DNA of 64,000 nt from Seminavis robusta (GCA_903772945.1 CAICTM010000267.1:1-64000), one strand, 5' to 3'. Positions 20,326 through 33,488 are shown, counted from the stretch's first letter. Notes: a model not told the origin generated them from the sequence alone. Translations and numbers: made by a program.

Positions 20326-22548
20326 TCACTGAATTCGCTGTGGAGTGCGCCGTTGGCGTTTCGACGTCCGTAGGGCCGGTGGCGATTGCGCTTGTCCAGC
20401 ACTAGTAGCTCTCCGTTTTTTCTTTGGCTGAGATGCATCCGCTTCGCTTTTAGCGGAAGAACGGACGGTCGTAGGAACATTCTTTTTTGGCTGTGATGAA
20501 GCGGCTCCATCGTTAGTCGCTCTCCCTTTCTTCTTTGGTCGAGAAGAATCAGCTTCATTGGTAGCGACAGAGGAATGGAACGTCGGATCTGTCACGCCGC
20601 AGCTTTCGTCTGCCTTCTTGGATGACAAATTCGTTGTCGGCTCAGCGCTTTCATTTGCGTTCTTTGATGCCACTGTCGCCACAGGTACCACGCTGGACTC
20701 CTCAACCACCGGTGTCGTCCAGAAACTTGGCAAGGGTCTGGCAGCATGGTTGTCCTTGGATCGGCAAAACAGATAAATGATGTGGCCAAAATGATTTTGG
20801 GCGGTTGCAAAGTCTCTTGGTATCTCAAGAGAAACGAATCGGTCATGAGACTTGTTCAATGGGATTGCTCTTCCGCCAGGAGTAGCAGCTAGTTCCACCT
20901 TGCAAACTTCATGAATGCTCTTGTGGTCACCAAACGAGCAATTCTTGCGGCCGCCTTTCGAACACCGAGACAGATGCCCTTGGAGTTGTGATTTATGTTG
21001 CTCCAAGACCAGGATTTCAGGGCCGAAGCACCGAGCAAACATTGGCTCGCATCGTAGCAGCAGAACCGACTCTAGAAGATTGTGCCAGTCGATTGGGGAC
21101 AATGTTCTCCAGGTTGTCGACGTTCTTCGCTCCTTTTCCTCCACGCTAAACCATCGTTTGATATCCCAGGTGTTTGCATGATGGTTGATGGTCGCCAAGA
21201 ATCCCATAATCAGTTTGGCCCATTCTTTGTCCATGCCTTCTTGGTGTCCCTCGTCGGAACACAGACACTGCAAACTTTGCAACTGGTATGCGACATGGAC
21301 CAAATCTTTGAGGCCCTCGCCGTAGTCCGTCGAAAAGGTATCGGACGCAGCCTTTGCCATCTTATCGTACCCCTCCCAACACCTTTCCCGCAGCTGGTGT
21401 GTGGACTTTCCCAGCGCTTTGTGCATCTCCATAAATACCTCCAGATGGTTCAAAAAGTGAGACGGATTGGCATCATTGTTCTTCATCATGTGCTCCAAGG
21501 CTCTCTCGGCAATCGCTGGCTGAATGTGTCCTCCAATACGCTGCTCCATTGCCAGGACCAATTTGTCGAAACCCGAGCCACGGCAGAGACGCCCCCGAAA
21601 GCTATCGGCACTGTTGTCGCCGCCAGTGCTATCGTTGTTGTCGGTTTGATTGTGTTGTAGCAGAGCGTGCATCTTGTCAAACTTTTGCTCGACAGAGAAC
21701 GGGCCCCATTCGTCAGCCCCGCATTCTTGTCTGCCAATCTCGTCGAACCAATTCAAAGGGACTTGTTTTGTGAATTCTTCTTTGCTCATTCCAGAACCGG
21801 CATCGAAAAGAAGCGCTGATGTGGTCGATGTGGGCACCAAGACGGGGTAGTTGTTATTGTTGGGGGTGGAGTGCTCTAATTGTTGATCTGGGCTTTTACC
21901 AAAGACGGTTTCGATGAGTTTGTGTGTCTCTTGGAACATCTGTTGCTCTTCCTTGGTCAACTGAACGGCATCCTTGATTTTGTTCCATAGGATGAAGCAG
22001 GGAACCCTTCCCATTTTGTCACGAGTCATCTGGACAAACTTGAGGAGTTCAATTTGTTGTGTGTCTTCCACCGGCTTTGTGGCATCTAAAACGACAATTG
22101 TGGCATCCAGCGACCCCCATTGCTGCCGACAGTAAGACCGAACACGTGCGTCCATACTGGGTGTGTCCATCAGAGTCAATCGACAGCCATGCCACATGGC
22201 GATGGGATGTTTCCGAGCAGGCACCATGTAGTAGTGGTTGCTCACCGCGTCCTCATCACCTTTCTTCTCGTCGTCGTTGCTACGTAGAGACTCATTCTTC
22301 AATTTGACTTGATTGTAGATGGCTTTGATAGGATCCGGATCGACGTGATCCGATGCACTACTACTGTTCTTCTGGCTGGATTCATCGGAGTTCCCAAGCT
22401 CAAAGGCATCAATGCTTTCGGTCGTTCGTTTTCCTTCTTGACGACCAATTTCAGCGACAAGGCCGCTAGCCAAGGCGTTCACCACTGATGACTTGCCACT
22501 CCCTTCGCACCCCAGCACAGCGACGTTGAGGTAAAATGCCGCCGCCAT
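20326..22548 (-). CDS. P-loop GTPase-like protein with basic nuclear-type tail (740 aa)
   Basis: Single exon, ATG at 22548 in CCGCCATGG. The N-terminus carries a P-loop (GCEGSGKSSVVNALASG, about residues 13-29), a D-T-P switch-II-like motif (LTLMDTPSMDARV, about 126) and a guanine-specificity-like N-K-x-D (LWNKIKD, about 187). These define a TRAFAC-type GTPase, but the subfamily is not recognised. The middle is probably helical, with Cys and His scattered at about 520-600. The last 130 residues hold four spaced copies of a P-K-K-K-G/R-R-A-T-type basic motif with acidic and Ser-rich spacers and end in SKRQRRTPQRIQ, good candidates for nuclear localisation or DNA contact. GTPase core plus basic tail suggests a nuclear regulator, which is inference. 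Confidence 0.7.
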   Translation of the reverse strand: MAAAFYLNVAVLGCEGSGKSSVVNALASGLVAEIGRQEGKRTTESIDAFELGNSDESSQKNSSSASDHVDPDPIKAIYNQVKLKNESLRSNDDEKKGDEDAVSNHYYMVPARKHPIAMWHGCRLTLMDTPSMDARVRSYCRQQWGSLDATIVVLDATKPVEDTQQIELLKFVQMTRDKMGRVPCFILWNKIKDAVQLTKEEQQMFQETHKLIETVFGKSPDQQLEHSTPNNNNYPVLVPTSTTSALLFDAGSGMSKEEFTKQVPLNWFDEIGRQECGADEWGPFSVEQKFDKMHALLQHNQTDNNDSTGGDNSADSFRGRLCRGSGFDKLVLAMEQRIGGHIQPAIAERALEHMMKNNDANPSHFLNHLEVFMEMHKALGKSTHQLRERCWEGYDKMAKAASDTFSTDYGEGLKDLVHVAYQLQSLQCLCSDEGHQEGMDKEWAKLIMGFLATINHHANTWDIKRWFSVEEKERRTSTTWRTLSPIDWHNLLESVLLLRCEPMFARCFGPEILVLEQHKSQLQGHLSRCSKGGRKNCSFGDHKSIHEVCKVELAATPGGRAIPLNKSHDRFVSLEIPRDFATAQNHFGHIIYLFCRSKDNHAARPLPSFWTTPVVEESSVVPVATVASKNANESAEPTTNLSSKKADESCGVTDPTFHSSVATNEADSSRPKKKGRATNDGAASSQPKKNVPTTVRSSAKSEADASQPKKKRRATSAGQAQSPPALRTSKRQRRTPQRIQ

Positions 22549-24726
22549 GGTGATAAGTGGTATTCTATTCGTTCAACTGTTGTTTCTTCTTCTCTGCGCC
22601 ACACTCGTCGATCGAGCTGACATCAACTCCACCAAAGTGCGAAGTCAAGTCGGCCATTGTTCGGGTTGAAGTCTTCCGCTGACGTCGATCACGTGACCAA
22701 AGGAGCCTCCACGCTCAGACACCACGCTGACGATGCGACGTTGGAAGATCCATTGATGAGACGCGCCACAAAAAGCAAGGGAAGATTGTCTTCAAACCAA
22801 TGGCATGCACTAATAGAACTTACTGAAGGATATACTGTTTTGTGAATCGCATCGTATCGGTTGAATACTACTAGTCAGCCAATGACGGCTCCGGCCAAAG
22901 GAATTTCAATTGCTATTGGCAGTCTCCTACCGCGCCCAACTTCGAAATCCCGGTGTCCCAACCCCTCCTTTCTCCATCATCTCTCCCAAATTGGTGCAAG
23001 AATAGGTGCAAGTTGACACCATGGGCGTATCTGGCTGGGGTTGTTGTGCTGGAGGCAGGGGAGTGATGGTCCAGTGTTGCTCCCAGTACAAAACTGTATG
23101 TGTGGTTCAGCCAGGTTTGGCTGGTGCACGGTTAGCAAGCAGCCAAGCGGTGACAGATCAAGGTGGCTCTGGTTGTGGGTTGTGAAGGCCTGTCATCGTG
23201 GTGGATCCACTGCAGGTTGAAACTGTCTTGTTTTGTGGTGAAAGACGTGATCTGGCTGATGATTCGACTCAATCAGGAATGAGACTGAACTAGAACAGCA
23301 AGCACACGTCACCGTTCCGGTAGAGTAGAGTAGAGTAGAGTAGAGTAGAGTAGCTACTATCAAAACGCTGAATGGAGCCCGATTCTGAAGTCGAAGCTAC
23401 TACATGTACATGCACTGCACCGGGCCCTCAAGCTTTCTAGAGGCCAATTCTACGGGATTTGGCTCCAACAGTTCACTTGGAGAAAAAGCATGCTGAGATC
23501 AACGCAAAATGCACCTGCGACGGCTGGCTCTTCGAGAAGAAACAGGTTGTAAATCTCATTGTTGTCACTAGCTAGCTACGTTCAATCATCGTATACCCAG
23601 CCACTAGGTATGGATACTGAATAGAAAATGGATATATTATCTCGATTGATTAGCATCTGAATGGCCTCCATCCAGATGCATATTGCATGTGACCATTCAC
23701 GCAAACCTCACGCAAGTCGCTGCCTCTCAACGTCTCTCATCTCTCATCCGAGATGAGTTTTCCCCCATCGTCCAACATTGTTCGAACAATGCAGTCTGCT
23801 GCGCCCCAGAGCCACACCAACATCACGCTTTTGCATCATCAATTTACGTACCGGTGCTGCATGCTGCGTGGGAGTATTGCACAACGATCACATACCGTAC
23901 TGTACTGCACATCGTAAATCAGAAGGAGCCTCAAACACTTGTCGCTGCCGCGCTGTGTTAGCTGCTGGGTGCCAAAGAGCTGGTGGAGACCAACACGAAG
24001 CACAACGTGATCTCCAAAGCTTAGTTGTGGAGTGTTGGGGTCACTGTGTGCTGGGGGGCAGGCGCTACTAAGGCCTGTAAGTCTCGCTGAGAACCGTTAC
24101 TAGTACACCAGTACCAATTGAGAACATTCGCTGTATGAAGTTTTTTGCCTTGAAAGTGTCGAGTGTCGAGGCTTGTGGCTTGTGGCTTGTGGAGACACCT
24201 TGAAGCTTCAAGAAAGTTTCGCTTAAAAAGATATAACAAAACATGAATGGTACTCAGAGAATCTATATTACATGTAGTTATAATGTAATAACCATGCTTA
24301 CATAACTCGTTAAGCACCTTATGGCTTAAGAGTCATTGAAGCTTCAATGAAGAGGTCGCTCTAAAGATTTATGTCTCTCAAACAGCTAGCTGCACCTGCA
24401 TCACCATTCAAACAGCTTACGAAAGGGTTTCCGGCAGCTCTGCATGCAATGCGATGCCTTGTGTGTTACAGTACGTTGTTACGTTCAGCGAACCTGGCAG
24501 CCTGCGGTCTCAACGAGCACCAGCAACCGACCACCGCTCAACAACCAATCAGGAACATAAGTCCAAGCCTACCTGTACATTGCCCTCTCATCAATCAACT
24601 GGCATGACCAATCTCTGATTGCTACCTTGCTACTTTGCTCATCCAGCCTTGCCGATCCAACCTTGCTCGTCCAACCTTGCCAAGGGAATAGTCTGAAGCC
24701 TCGGCTTTCATCAGAAAAAAGTCAGG
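22549..24726. other. Long divergent intergenic region (2.2 kb)
   Basis: It separates the GTPase gene (minus) from the Cache receptor gene (plus). No gene is supported. It contains a (TAGAG)n microsatellite at 23320-23353 and two similar short sequences around GAAGCTTCAA at about 24,200 and 24,340. Confidence 0.5.
23320..23353. repeat. (TAGAG)n microsatellite
   Basis: Six perfect TAGAG units followed by TAG. Confidence 0.95.
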
Positions 24727-27700
24727 ATGAGTCGGAGCCAAGAAGTGTCCTCTTGCAGCAGTGTGGAGGAGACCATGAAGAGTAACAGTGGTATTGCCAT
24801 GGACGAACAGAATGGTCCCTCCAAGAAGGCCACCACCACTCGGAGTTTTCATCACGACGATCCACCCCGATTGCCCGCTATAGCCACGACGGCAATAATC
24901 ACCAAAGACGAAGAAAAGACTGGGACGATTGTAGAAGTTCCCCTGACTAGCTACGCATCCACGGGAAGTCACAACAACAGCAGCAGCTTTCTGGACGTTC
25001 CATCGACCGCCTCGTCGGTGCAATTCTCCTTGGCCAATACAACCACGGATTCTGCCTCGGGAATTCTTAGCACTGGAAGCAGCAGTAACCGATCCGTCTT
25101 TACGTTTCGCAGTGGCATCGGCAAACGCTCTCTCGATTTGAGAAAGCTCCCAATCGACACGAGTTTGTTCCTCACAAGTCGCATCAGTGGCAGCAAGAGC
25201 AACAAGTCATCGTCCGACAACAGCTCGAGTAGCAACAAACCAAAGGATGACAAGGCCGCGATCGGCGACAACCAGCAGAGCAGTAGTCAGAACCAGAATA
25301 ATAGCAGCAGCACGGATCCAGAAGATCAACAACAACCTCCACAAGTCATGGACCACAGCGACGACACACAACACGACGACGATGACTATGATGATGAACA
25401 CGCCAACAAAAGCAAAAGCAAAAGCAAGGATCGTCCCAGAAAAAGACGGCGGCGGAAACCAGACGACAACAACAAAAAATCGACTAGTACTCTCAAAGCA
25501 GCACCCACACAAGAATCCATGGCACGATGGTGCCTGCGATCGACCTGCTTACGATCCAGTTTGTCACTGCAATCTCAAATGCTACTCTCCTTTGGAGTAG
25601 TCTCATCACTCACCATTGGAATTGTCATGGTCATTTGCATTGTCGTCAGCATTGTGTCGGGCAACAAAGTTCACGAACTCACCAAGGACTCCCTCCACGA
25701 ATTCTCCCATGAAATGGAAGGCAAAATGGTCCGCTATGTCGCCGAAGCGCTCAATTCGCAGCTGTCGCCCGATGACATTGTTCACATCCTCCACGACGCC
25801 ACGGTCGATCGATTTGTGGGATATCCCAATCATCCGGGATACGAAAATGATACTCTGACGCCGTTTCGAGATGTCTACACCCGTAACAACATTTACCCCG
25901 TCAAGGGACCTCCCGCTCTCATGGATTGGGAATTGCAACCTTATACCGTCACCGAAGAAAACTTTACCGAGCACGTGCAACACAAACGACGATTCAATCT
26001 CTACCGAGCCTACAAATACTTTACCACGGCGGCTGCTGCCTACAACTTTCCAGGGAGCTGCAATCCGGAGGCATCAATGGGAGATTACGACTGGTATCGC
26101 GATTGTACTCCCGCCAACAACAATGTGACCACGGGGGGCGTCGTGCATCCGGTAGCCACCAGTCAACACATTTACGAGCGAGCATCGGATCTGACACCAC
26201 TCTTGAAAGCCATTTACGAAACCACACCCAATCTACGAGACCTCGGTATTTGTTTTGCCAATGACGGAGCCGGATCCTGCATCCAATTTCCCGGCGTCTC
26301 CATCAATGGTACACTGTCCTATATCAGTGACGGATGCGATTGGATGAAATCACCCAATCCCTATCAACCAGACCGACCCATTGGGACGCCGGAAATGATT
26401 GCCAAATGTCATGCCAGGGGACAGATTGTCTACAATCGAGAATACAATCCAATGGAACGACCGTGGTGTTCCCAACAGGCCCTCGAACCAGATACAGTCC
26501 ATTTGGTCGGACCCTTTCCCGATGCTTGGAATGAACAGGCACAAATCGTTTTGCTTGGCCAGGCCATTTACGATCCACTTACATTGGAATTTGTAGCTTG
26601 CTCGTTCTTCGATGTTACCATCACGTATGTCCAAGACACGCTCCTCAAGAGCAGAGTAACACCCAATTCGCATGTCACCATTACGCGATTTGATGACCAA
26701 GGGACTGTGACGGCATCGTCGGCATGGAATCCAACACCTGAGCATCATCGTCCTTCTCACGACGAAGAAGCGGACCCGGAGTTTCTGAATGACTTTTTGT
26801 CCTTGTCCAATTCCCAAGAAGAAGAAGAAGGCAAGAGCAATCACAAGTACGGAAAACAAAAGAACCTGCAGTTTGACGGACCACCGGCAATTCATCAATT
26901 GGAAATCGGTGTGGACCAAGATGGCTATCGAGACTTTTACGAAATGATTGACTACAGCCAAGTGTGGGATCCAAAGGAGGTTCGAGAAACCTACGCCAAC
27001 CTCATTCGGCATGATTCCGGTTACTTGGTGGCGGCCTATCCGCTACCACCTGTACCCGAAGAGTACAATCCACTCTATCGACCACACTTCGTAGTCATAA
27101 TGTCCGTGTCCACGGAAGATGTGTTTAAACCCGTGGTTCGATTGCAAGACTACGTGGATGATCAAGTCGCAAAGCTGGTGTACTTTTCACTCGTTGCGGC
27201 TCTGGTGGGATGGGGGCTCATGCTCGTGGTGATCTTCGTCGTCTCACAAACATTGACAATGCCGCTCAAGAGTATGAATCAATCCACCAGAGCCATTGTC
27301 CAGAACTTTGCAGGCAACTCGGAACGGGGGATTGCCTATAACGCACAACAGTACTACTACCATCCCATGCTGACGCGATGTACGCCGGAAACAGAAATAT
27401 CGCACGTGGTAACTCAATACGAAAAGATGGTGCAGAAATTTTCCGGTTCCAGCAAAATGGCCAAGGCCGTGCAAGAGCGATTCACAGAGCTGGCCAATCA
27501 TTTTAGTTTTGAACATGAATTTGCAGAACTGTACCAAAGCCGACAAGATGGCAGTTTTGCATATGGCTTCGATGAGGTGGTGCTGCCGACAGGAAACAGT
27601 AGCAGCAGCATCATCACCACATCGACCACAAACTCCAGCTCCACTGCTTGCAAGAAGCGATCAAACGACCGCCACAGGAAAAGGAATGGGGCACATTTGA

Positions 27701-30700
27701 TCCATTTTGGGCCCATAGTGACGGGCTCGCAAGCGCATTTGAATCCGCGCAAGAAAAAGAAGAAGGGCAACCTTACGGATGTCAATGCAACTCTTGTTGT
27801 CAAGAGGGGTCATCTGACGTCGCCACTATTTGTTTGGATAGTGGTTTTCATCGTTACACCATTGCTCATCACAACTATCACCATGTCAGCTATTGTCACC
27901 TACAATGTTTCGGGTGAATTGACCGAAGTCATTGATAGTGGCAAAATGGAGTATGTGAATATGGAGAAGTTCAGTCTTAGTGCTGCTGTCACGCTACGGG
28001 CTAGCTGGATTGCACACACGACGGAGAAATCGACGAGTGACTTACACGTTCTTTCACGCTATGCCAGCTGGCTGTTATTTGATGGCTTGGAACGGAGAGA
28101 CTCGTTCACGGAGCTGGCGACTGGGGCTGAGGAATGCAAGGTAGGGAAGGGATCCGAATGTCCCTATTTGAGGGAAGTCCCTTGTGAGTGCGAACGAGAT
28201 CCAAGATCGGGCACATGTCTTGGCGGATTCGATACTTTTGAAAACTACGCCTTCCGATACCAGCAAGAACCCTTCTTTGTTTGCGAGTCGACTGATACGG
28301 CAGAAAACGGCGACCGCAATTCATCTCTGAGCTTTCCCGATCTATCCAATTCACCAAGAACGACTGCTTGGTGGGACGACGTGACCACGGTCCCTGGAAA
28401 TGAAAAGGGGTCGTTAGCAGGAGGTTACGACACCACATACGATCGACTGCGTGTCCTTTCGGCTATTCCGGTCTTTCAAACATTATACAACCAAAACAGC
28501 ATACAGAGGTCGGTTTTACAGAGCGCTGTTGCAATGGAGGCTGATGGCATGGTCGTCGGATTTCACGGATGTGCCATCAATTTTGCTGCGATGCCTGCAT
28601 TCTGGCAATCCACCTACGATAACCATGCCCATGATCTGCGCCCCAATTTGTGCCCAATTGGGTAAGTATCTTTGGCATCTTGTGCTTACAGTTCTTGCTT
28701 ATGATGGCTTGTGAACTGACATGAGTTCGTCTTCTAGAAAGTTCGGCTTTGACCCAAGATGCCGTGAATGGTATGATACCGGCAAAAAACTTGCCGAAAG
28801 CAAAGAAGCCGAGCTCTTTGTCGCTGCTCCATACACATTCGAAGTCGGCAACTTCGTTGGTCAAACTTGCACAAAACCTCTGATTGATCCACGAACAGGA
28901 GAACACGTTGGCCAATCGTTTGTCGACTACAGGTCAGATCCCATTTTCGATATCCTTGACCCGAAAAGTACAATTTTGGGTGATGGCGGCTATCCCATGC
29001 TGATTGCAGTCCGGGAAGATCTCGACGGGGCCAACACCTTGGTTGGCCCTGGCGTAGAGGCACAGGATGGCACGCTAGATGATATTGAAGATCTTGTTCT
29101 CAAGAATGACCTGGGCTGTTCCGAACCCGAATGTGAACGTCATCGAGAGGAATTCAGAGCAGTATTGAATGCGATGGAATCTGGCAAGACTGGCACCGGC
29201 TCATACTCGGTTCGAATGGACGATGGTGCAGAGGAAACAATGTTTATCGCATACGCCCCAGTCAAGCTGAAGAGCTACTCCCCCGTCAACAGCTCTGACT
29301 TTAGTCGTGGCGTGTCGGAGTCACATTACACTATATACTACTTGGGGCTTACCGAAACGGAGACAGCCTTGGTCTCCGCATTTGACCAAGTTGAGGACGA
29401 CATCAACTTGACAATTGATATTGGTATCTTGGTTCTTTGTATCACGATTTTCTTGGCGACTTTCGCAGTGATCTACATTTCATATTGGGTGGCCATTTCC
29501 ATTGCTCAGCCGATGCTGTACCTTCTGGGATTGATCCGGCAAATCAATGAGTAAGTTTTTGCGTATTCATGTATGTTCACACAACGAACTCGATCATTCA
29601 GAACCTCAATGGTATCTCCGTTTCGTCTTTATTTTTCAGCGTCAACGATGATGAACTGTTGGTAGAGTTTGATGTGGCTGCAGGTTCGCTGGAGGTCAAA
29701 AGTGTAGCAAGCGCCATGAGAACCCTCCATAAGATTGTCAAGTGCGCCAATTCTGCCTATTTCGCAGGAGATATCGATAAGGCTTATGCCGTCTTGACGG
29801 ATGCGGCAAGACTCTTCAAGCGCTTGGGGAACAAGAAGGCTATGGGTGTGGCTTACAACAATCTCGGGAATACCATGTTGGCTATGTACAGGACAGCGAA
29901 GGGGACTGGTGCTGGACTCTACTGTGGTTTGACACACACTGAAATCGTGCTGAAGGGAATGTCATACTTTCACGAATCAATCCAACTGGGCGAAAAGGCA
30001 TACGACGAATTCTACGAAGCAGAGGGGTGGTCCCCAAGCTGTCTGGACTTTATGCAGCACTTGGCCAACCGGTATTTCAACCGTGCTATGTTCCTGCTCA
30101 CCGTGAAAGATGACCATGAGAACCCAAAAGAGCTGGAGGGCTTGGGAATGAGAGACTTGCAAATTGCACGAGATATGGATGTAAGTTGCATCGAGCTCTA
30201 TCGAGGCCGTTGCTCTCTGCCCACAGCCCTGCTAACCCTCCTTGTTCATCTTGTCTACCTTCCCCCAGGTGGAAATCATTGATCAGGGTACAGAGGTTGG
30301 CTGGAAGGTGAACACTGTTGAGAAGCTCTACAATGTTGCATTGAACAGAGCCCGGGGGCACCTCCTACTGTTGGAGATGGGTTTTCCCGATGACTGGGAC
30401 TTGGAGGAGCTACTAGAGGAATTGTTCCAGTCGTTGAAGAAGGAGATCAAGTTGAAACTGCACACATCAGGGCTCTTTCACGAGCTGAGTCCGGCTGGGC
30501 GTATGCAGCAGGTAGAAACAGAGCTGATGAGGTACAAGGTGTTGAAGGGCGATTTGGCTACAGCTTCCAAAATTGCCATTCGCATGCTCATGGAGGACGA
30601 ATTCATCTTGCCTGAGGCTCAGGTCAAGGCAGTGCAAGTACTGTTGTCGACCACTGAGGACGATATTTCTAATGTTCACTTGAATCGGCGGCTGGCACTC

Positions 30701-30937
30701 TACGAATCGTGGCTGCAGCGAGCCAAAGGCGGCTGTGATAGAGCCACGGCATCGCACGACGGCGAAGACGGGGACGACATTTCTGAAGTGGTAATGATGT
30801 CAGTCGCAAAGCTGAGCATGAGTTTGTCACAAATCGAAACCGATGTGGCGGCCACATCTGAAGAGTTCCGCCAGGCCAAGAAATCCTCCCTCCTCGCGAC
30901 GACACGAGGAGATGTCACAATGGAATCCTTCAGGTGA
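24727..30937 (+). CDS. Giant receptor: two Cache sensor modules, HAMP-like linkers, TPR tail (1985 aa)
   Basis: Four exons, all junctions GT-AG and in phase: 24727-28661, 28738-29550, 29640-30180, 30269-30937. The first 280 residues are Ser/Asn-rich and basic, presumably cytosolic. Membrane segments lie at about 286-310, 816-840, 1032-1058 and 1538-1565. Segments 1-2 enclose an about 500-residue extracellular domain and 3-4 a second of about 480. Each has the dCache-type element Y-N/D-P-x-x-R-x-W (NPMERPWC near 573; DPRCREWYD near 1320). After segments 2 and 4 come HAMP-like stretches (TMPLKSMNQSTRAIVQNF; AQPMLYLLGLIRQIND). The C-terminal 380 residues contain TPR-like helices (AYFAGDIDKAYAVLTDAARL, KKAMGVAYNNLGNTML). 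No kinase, cyclase or methyl-accepting domain is seen. It probably senses a small molecule outside the cell and signals through TPR partners. Confidence 0.8.
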
Positions 30938-31737
30938 CTCACGAAGAAAGTATTTAAGAATCAGATTGTACCCGTACCATCATGACACCTCCACCTGAAT
31001 ATGTAGATACTAGCTATTGTAAATAGTCGTGTGTTATTGCAACCAAAGGTACATACCGGTACATGCAGGAGGAAGGAGCCCCCTGCATTTGTACCCTTTA
31101 CGGACAACCCCGAAGTGCAGCCATCAACGACAAGGAAGAAGAATAGGTTGAGCTTGTAACATGAAGCATTGTTCCTTTCTCCTTGGGGTCAACAGCGTAC
31201 ATCACAAATCCAATGGTCGAGACGGGAAAAAGTCATCGTGGGGTGCATTGGCCCACCTACGCGGCTTTCGTGAAGCTCCGATTCTGTGCATCCACATTGA
31301 TTTCAATCAAGTCGCCTTTTTGATCGTAATCCTTATTCAAACCACCCTCTGCAGGAGGGTGGTCTAGCACACCATAATGGTCGGGGTCATTTTCGACACG
31401 GGCCCGCAACCATGTAACAAATTAATTCTCCCAAAGTCACCCAGGGTGGGCTGGAAAGACTTTCAAGATCAAAAGCAAAATTCTGCTGCTTGCTGTGTTT
31501 TACGAGGGCAAGGATCCTCGTCAATGGTAGGCCACCCGAGTGCGAGCTCGTGTAACGTCGACAAACGTTGTGTCAAAGGAGTACCGGTAGTGCTGTCAGG
31601 GCCTTCACGGAACGAAGAGAGAGGGAATTGTCCCAGCACCGCCATGATATTGCCCAACCATGAAATATCGTCTCCCTCTTGTGTTGGTGTGGGGCACAGT
31701 TGTCGTGGCTGACTGGCCAGTTGGCCTTTGATTGTCG
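30938..31737. other. Convergent intergenic region
   Basis: 3' regions of the Cache receptor and GPCR genes. Open frames on both strands (31377-31712 plus, 31469-31741 minus) overlap each other and lack domains. Confidence 0.45.
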
Positions 31738-33488
31738 TCATGGTGCATTGCTGGATTCTTGTTGCTGTTGTTGTTCATCCTCTAGTCTTTCCTTGGTGAT
31801 GTTGTCGTCTGGGTGATTGGCATCCTTGATGACATTGCCATAATCATCGTCATCTAGACTTGCCGGCTGATCTTGCCCCATCTCATCATCCTCGTCTTCT
31901 CCCTCTTCCCCGTCTTCTCCCTCTTCCGCAATAGTGCTGGCCGTGGTTGTCATGGCGTCTGGCATGGATGCTCTAGTAGAAGAAGTAGTGACTGGATAAC
32001 TGTTTCTCACATCGATAACGGACCCGGTGGCAAACGTCATGGTCGAACTGCTGTCCTCTTGAATCAAGTCCAAGTTCTGGTTGTTGGCCGGATTGTTGTT
32101 GCTAATATCATTGTTCTTGCTGCTTTCATCCAAATACACGGGATACTGATTGTTGTCCAACCCATATTTGCGCAAGAGGGACCGTTGTCGACTGCTTTCG
32201 TCCATGCGCCTTGCTTCGGGACGTACGACCATCATTCCAAAATCCGACGAACTCGATGCGGCACGACGTCGATGCTGAAAGTCTGAAGAACCGTGTTTGG
32301 ACGGTTTGACCTTTTCCCCGTAGAGGGCCCTTCGAAAGGCCCACCAACGAGATTCGTCTGCGTTTTCGCGACGTGTGCGCTTGTACGTCGGACGAATGTA
32401 GACCTATAAAAAGGGCAAGTATGTGGAAGTGAGTGAGAAACAAAATTTTGAGGGAAAAGAAAGCCACGGGATGTATGTGACATTTTTAAAGCACCTACCA
32501 ACAGATTGAAGAATCCTTGAGATGGTAAAAAGATGGCTTGCAGGAGCAAGAGTGGAAACAACTTTCCTTCCTCTTCCGCTCCATATCCGTGGGCGGACAG
32601 GATTCTCAAAATAAAGGACGGTGAATACACAATCAAAAATGCCATGACATACATGAACGCTTGTGTAAAGACGGCATGCACGCGTTGGACTTGGGGATCT
32701 CTCGTGGGTGGCTCTTGTTGTTCTCGTGACTGCGTACGACGAATCATGGAGGCTCCCATGGATAGAAGAGAGGATCGAAGAGGTCGACTCATCGCGCTGG
32801 AGGATCCTCCCAAACTGGATGCAAACCGGCGTCGACTTTTCTGAATCGTGTACTTGACGTGTCCGTAGACGAGTAAATTGTTGAATAGAATGATGAAGAA
32901 TGCCACAATGGCGGGAATTCCTCCAAAAAAGAGGGCAATAGTGCCGTGAATGCAAGTACTATTCTGTTCTTCATCATCACATCCCTTGGGATATTCTTGT
33001 ACCCAACAACCATGGGAGAGTTCTACTTCGTGAAACATACCCATGGCAGCCCCCACAATGGCCGTGACGAGGGGATATCCTACGCACACAATATGCATGA
33101 GGGGTTCGTAGCGTTTGGCCACCATGGCATTGGACATTCCCATTTTGACCGTGAGCAAAAAGTAAATGCTCAAACAGGAATTGTACCCAATACTGGCAAA
33201 AAAGATTTGTTGTCCAAATCCGAGTAGTGTGCACGTGGCATCGTTGCCAATGGCCCAAATGCGAGGCGATGTGTCCGCTGGCACCAGAAAGGCTTGCCAT
33301 GGATACAAGAGACTGCAGAGAAAATCGGCACTGGACAAGCCCCACAAGATGCGACGATACGGAGTTGTCTTGCGGGCCGTACTGACTTTGTAGATGATCT
33401 GCGCCGAACCCAGACAACTGAGCAGGGATGTAAAGCAGGGAATGATCGACAGAGCCTTGTCTTGTGGGATGGACAGGGTAGAAGTCAT
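31738..33488 (-). CDS. Seven-transmembrane GPCR, cAMP-receptor-like (class E) (551 aa)
   Basis: Two exons: 33488-32499 and 32403-31738, with a GTAGGT donor and TTATAG acceptor, phase 0. The splice rejoins FFNLL to VYIRPTYKRTRR, giving the N-x-L-V-Y-x-x-R-P end of helix 7 that is typical of Dicty_CAR-like receptors. Seven hydrophobic helices span about residues 15-350. The second extracellular loop has the HGCWVQ Cys-Trp pair, the third cytosolic loop is long, basic and Ser-rich, and helix 6 contains FLIVYSPSFILRIL. The tail of about 200 residues is acidic, Asn/Gln-rich and Ser/Thr-rich, with many possible phosphorylation sites. The ATG at 33488 is the first of the frame and precedes helix 1 directly. 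A G-protein-coupled sensor at the cell surface; the ligand is unknown. It is divergent from the small gene at 33979. Confidence 0.85.

Noticed and set aside
31469-31741. A 90-codon minus-strand frame whose ATG overlaps the GPCR stop
   Set aside because: Overlapping stop-start is not meaningful in a eukaryotic gene, it has no domain, and a competing frame on the other strand covers the same bases. It is most likely 3' UTR.
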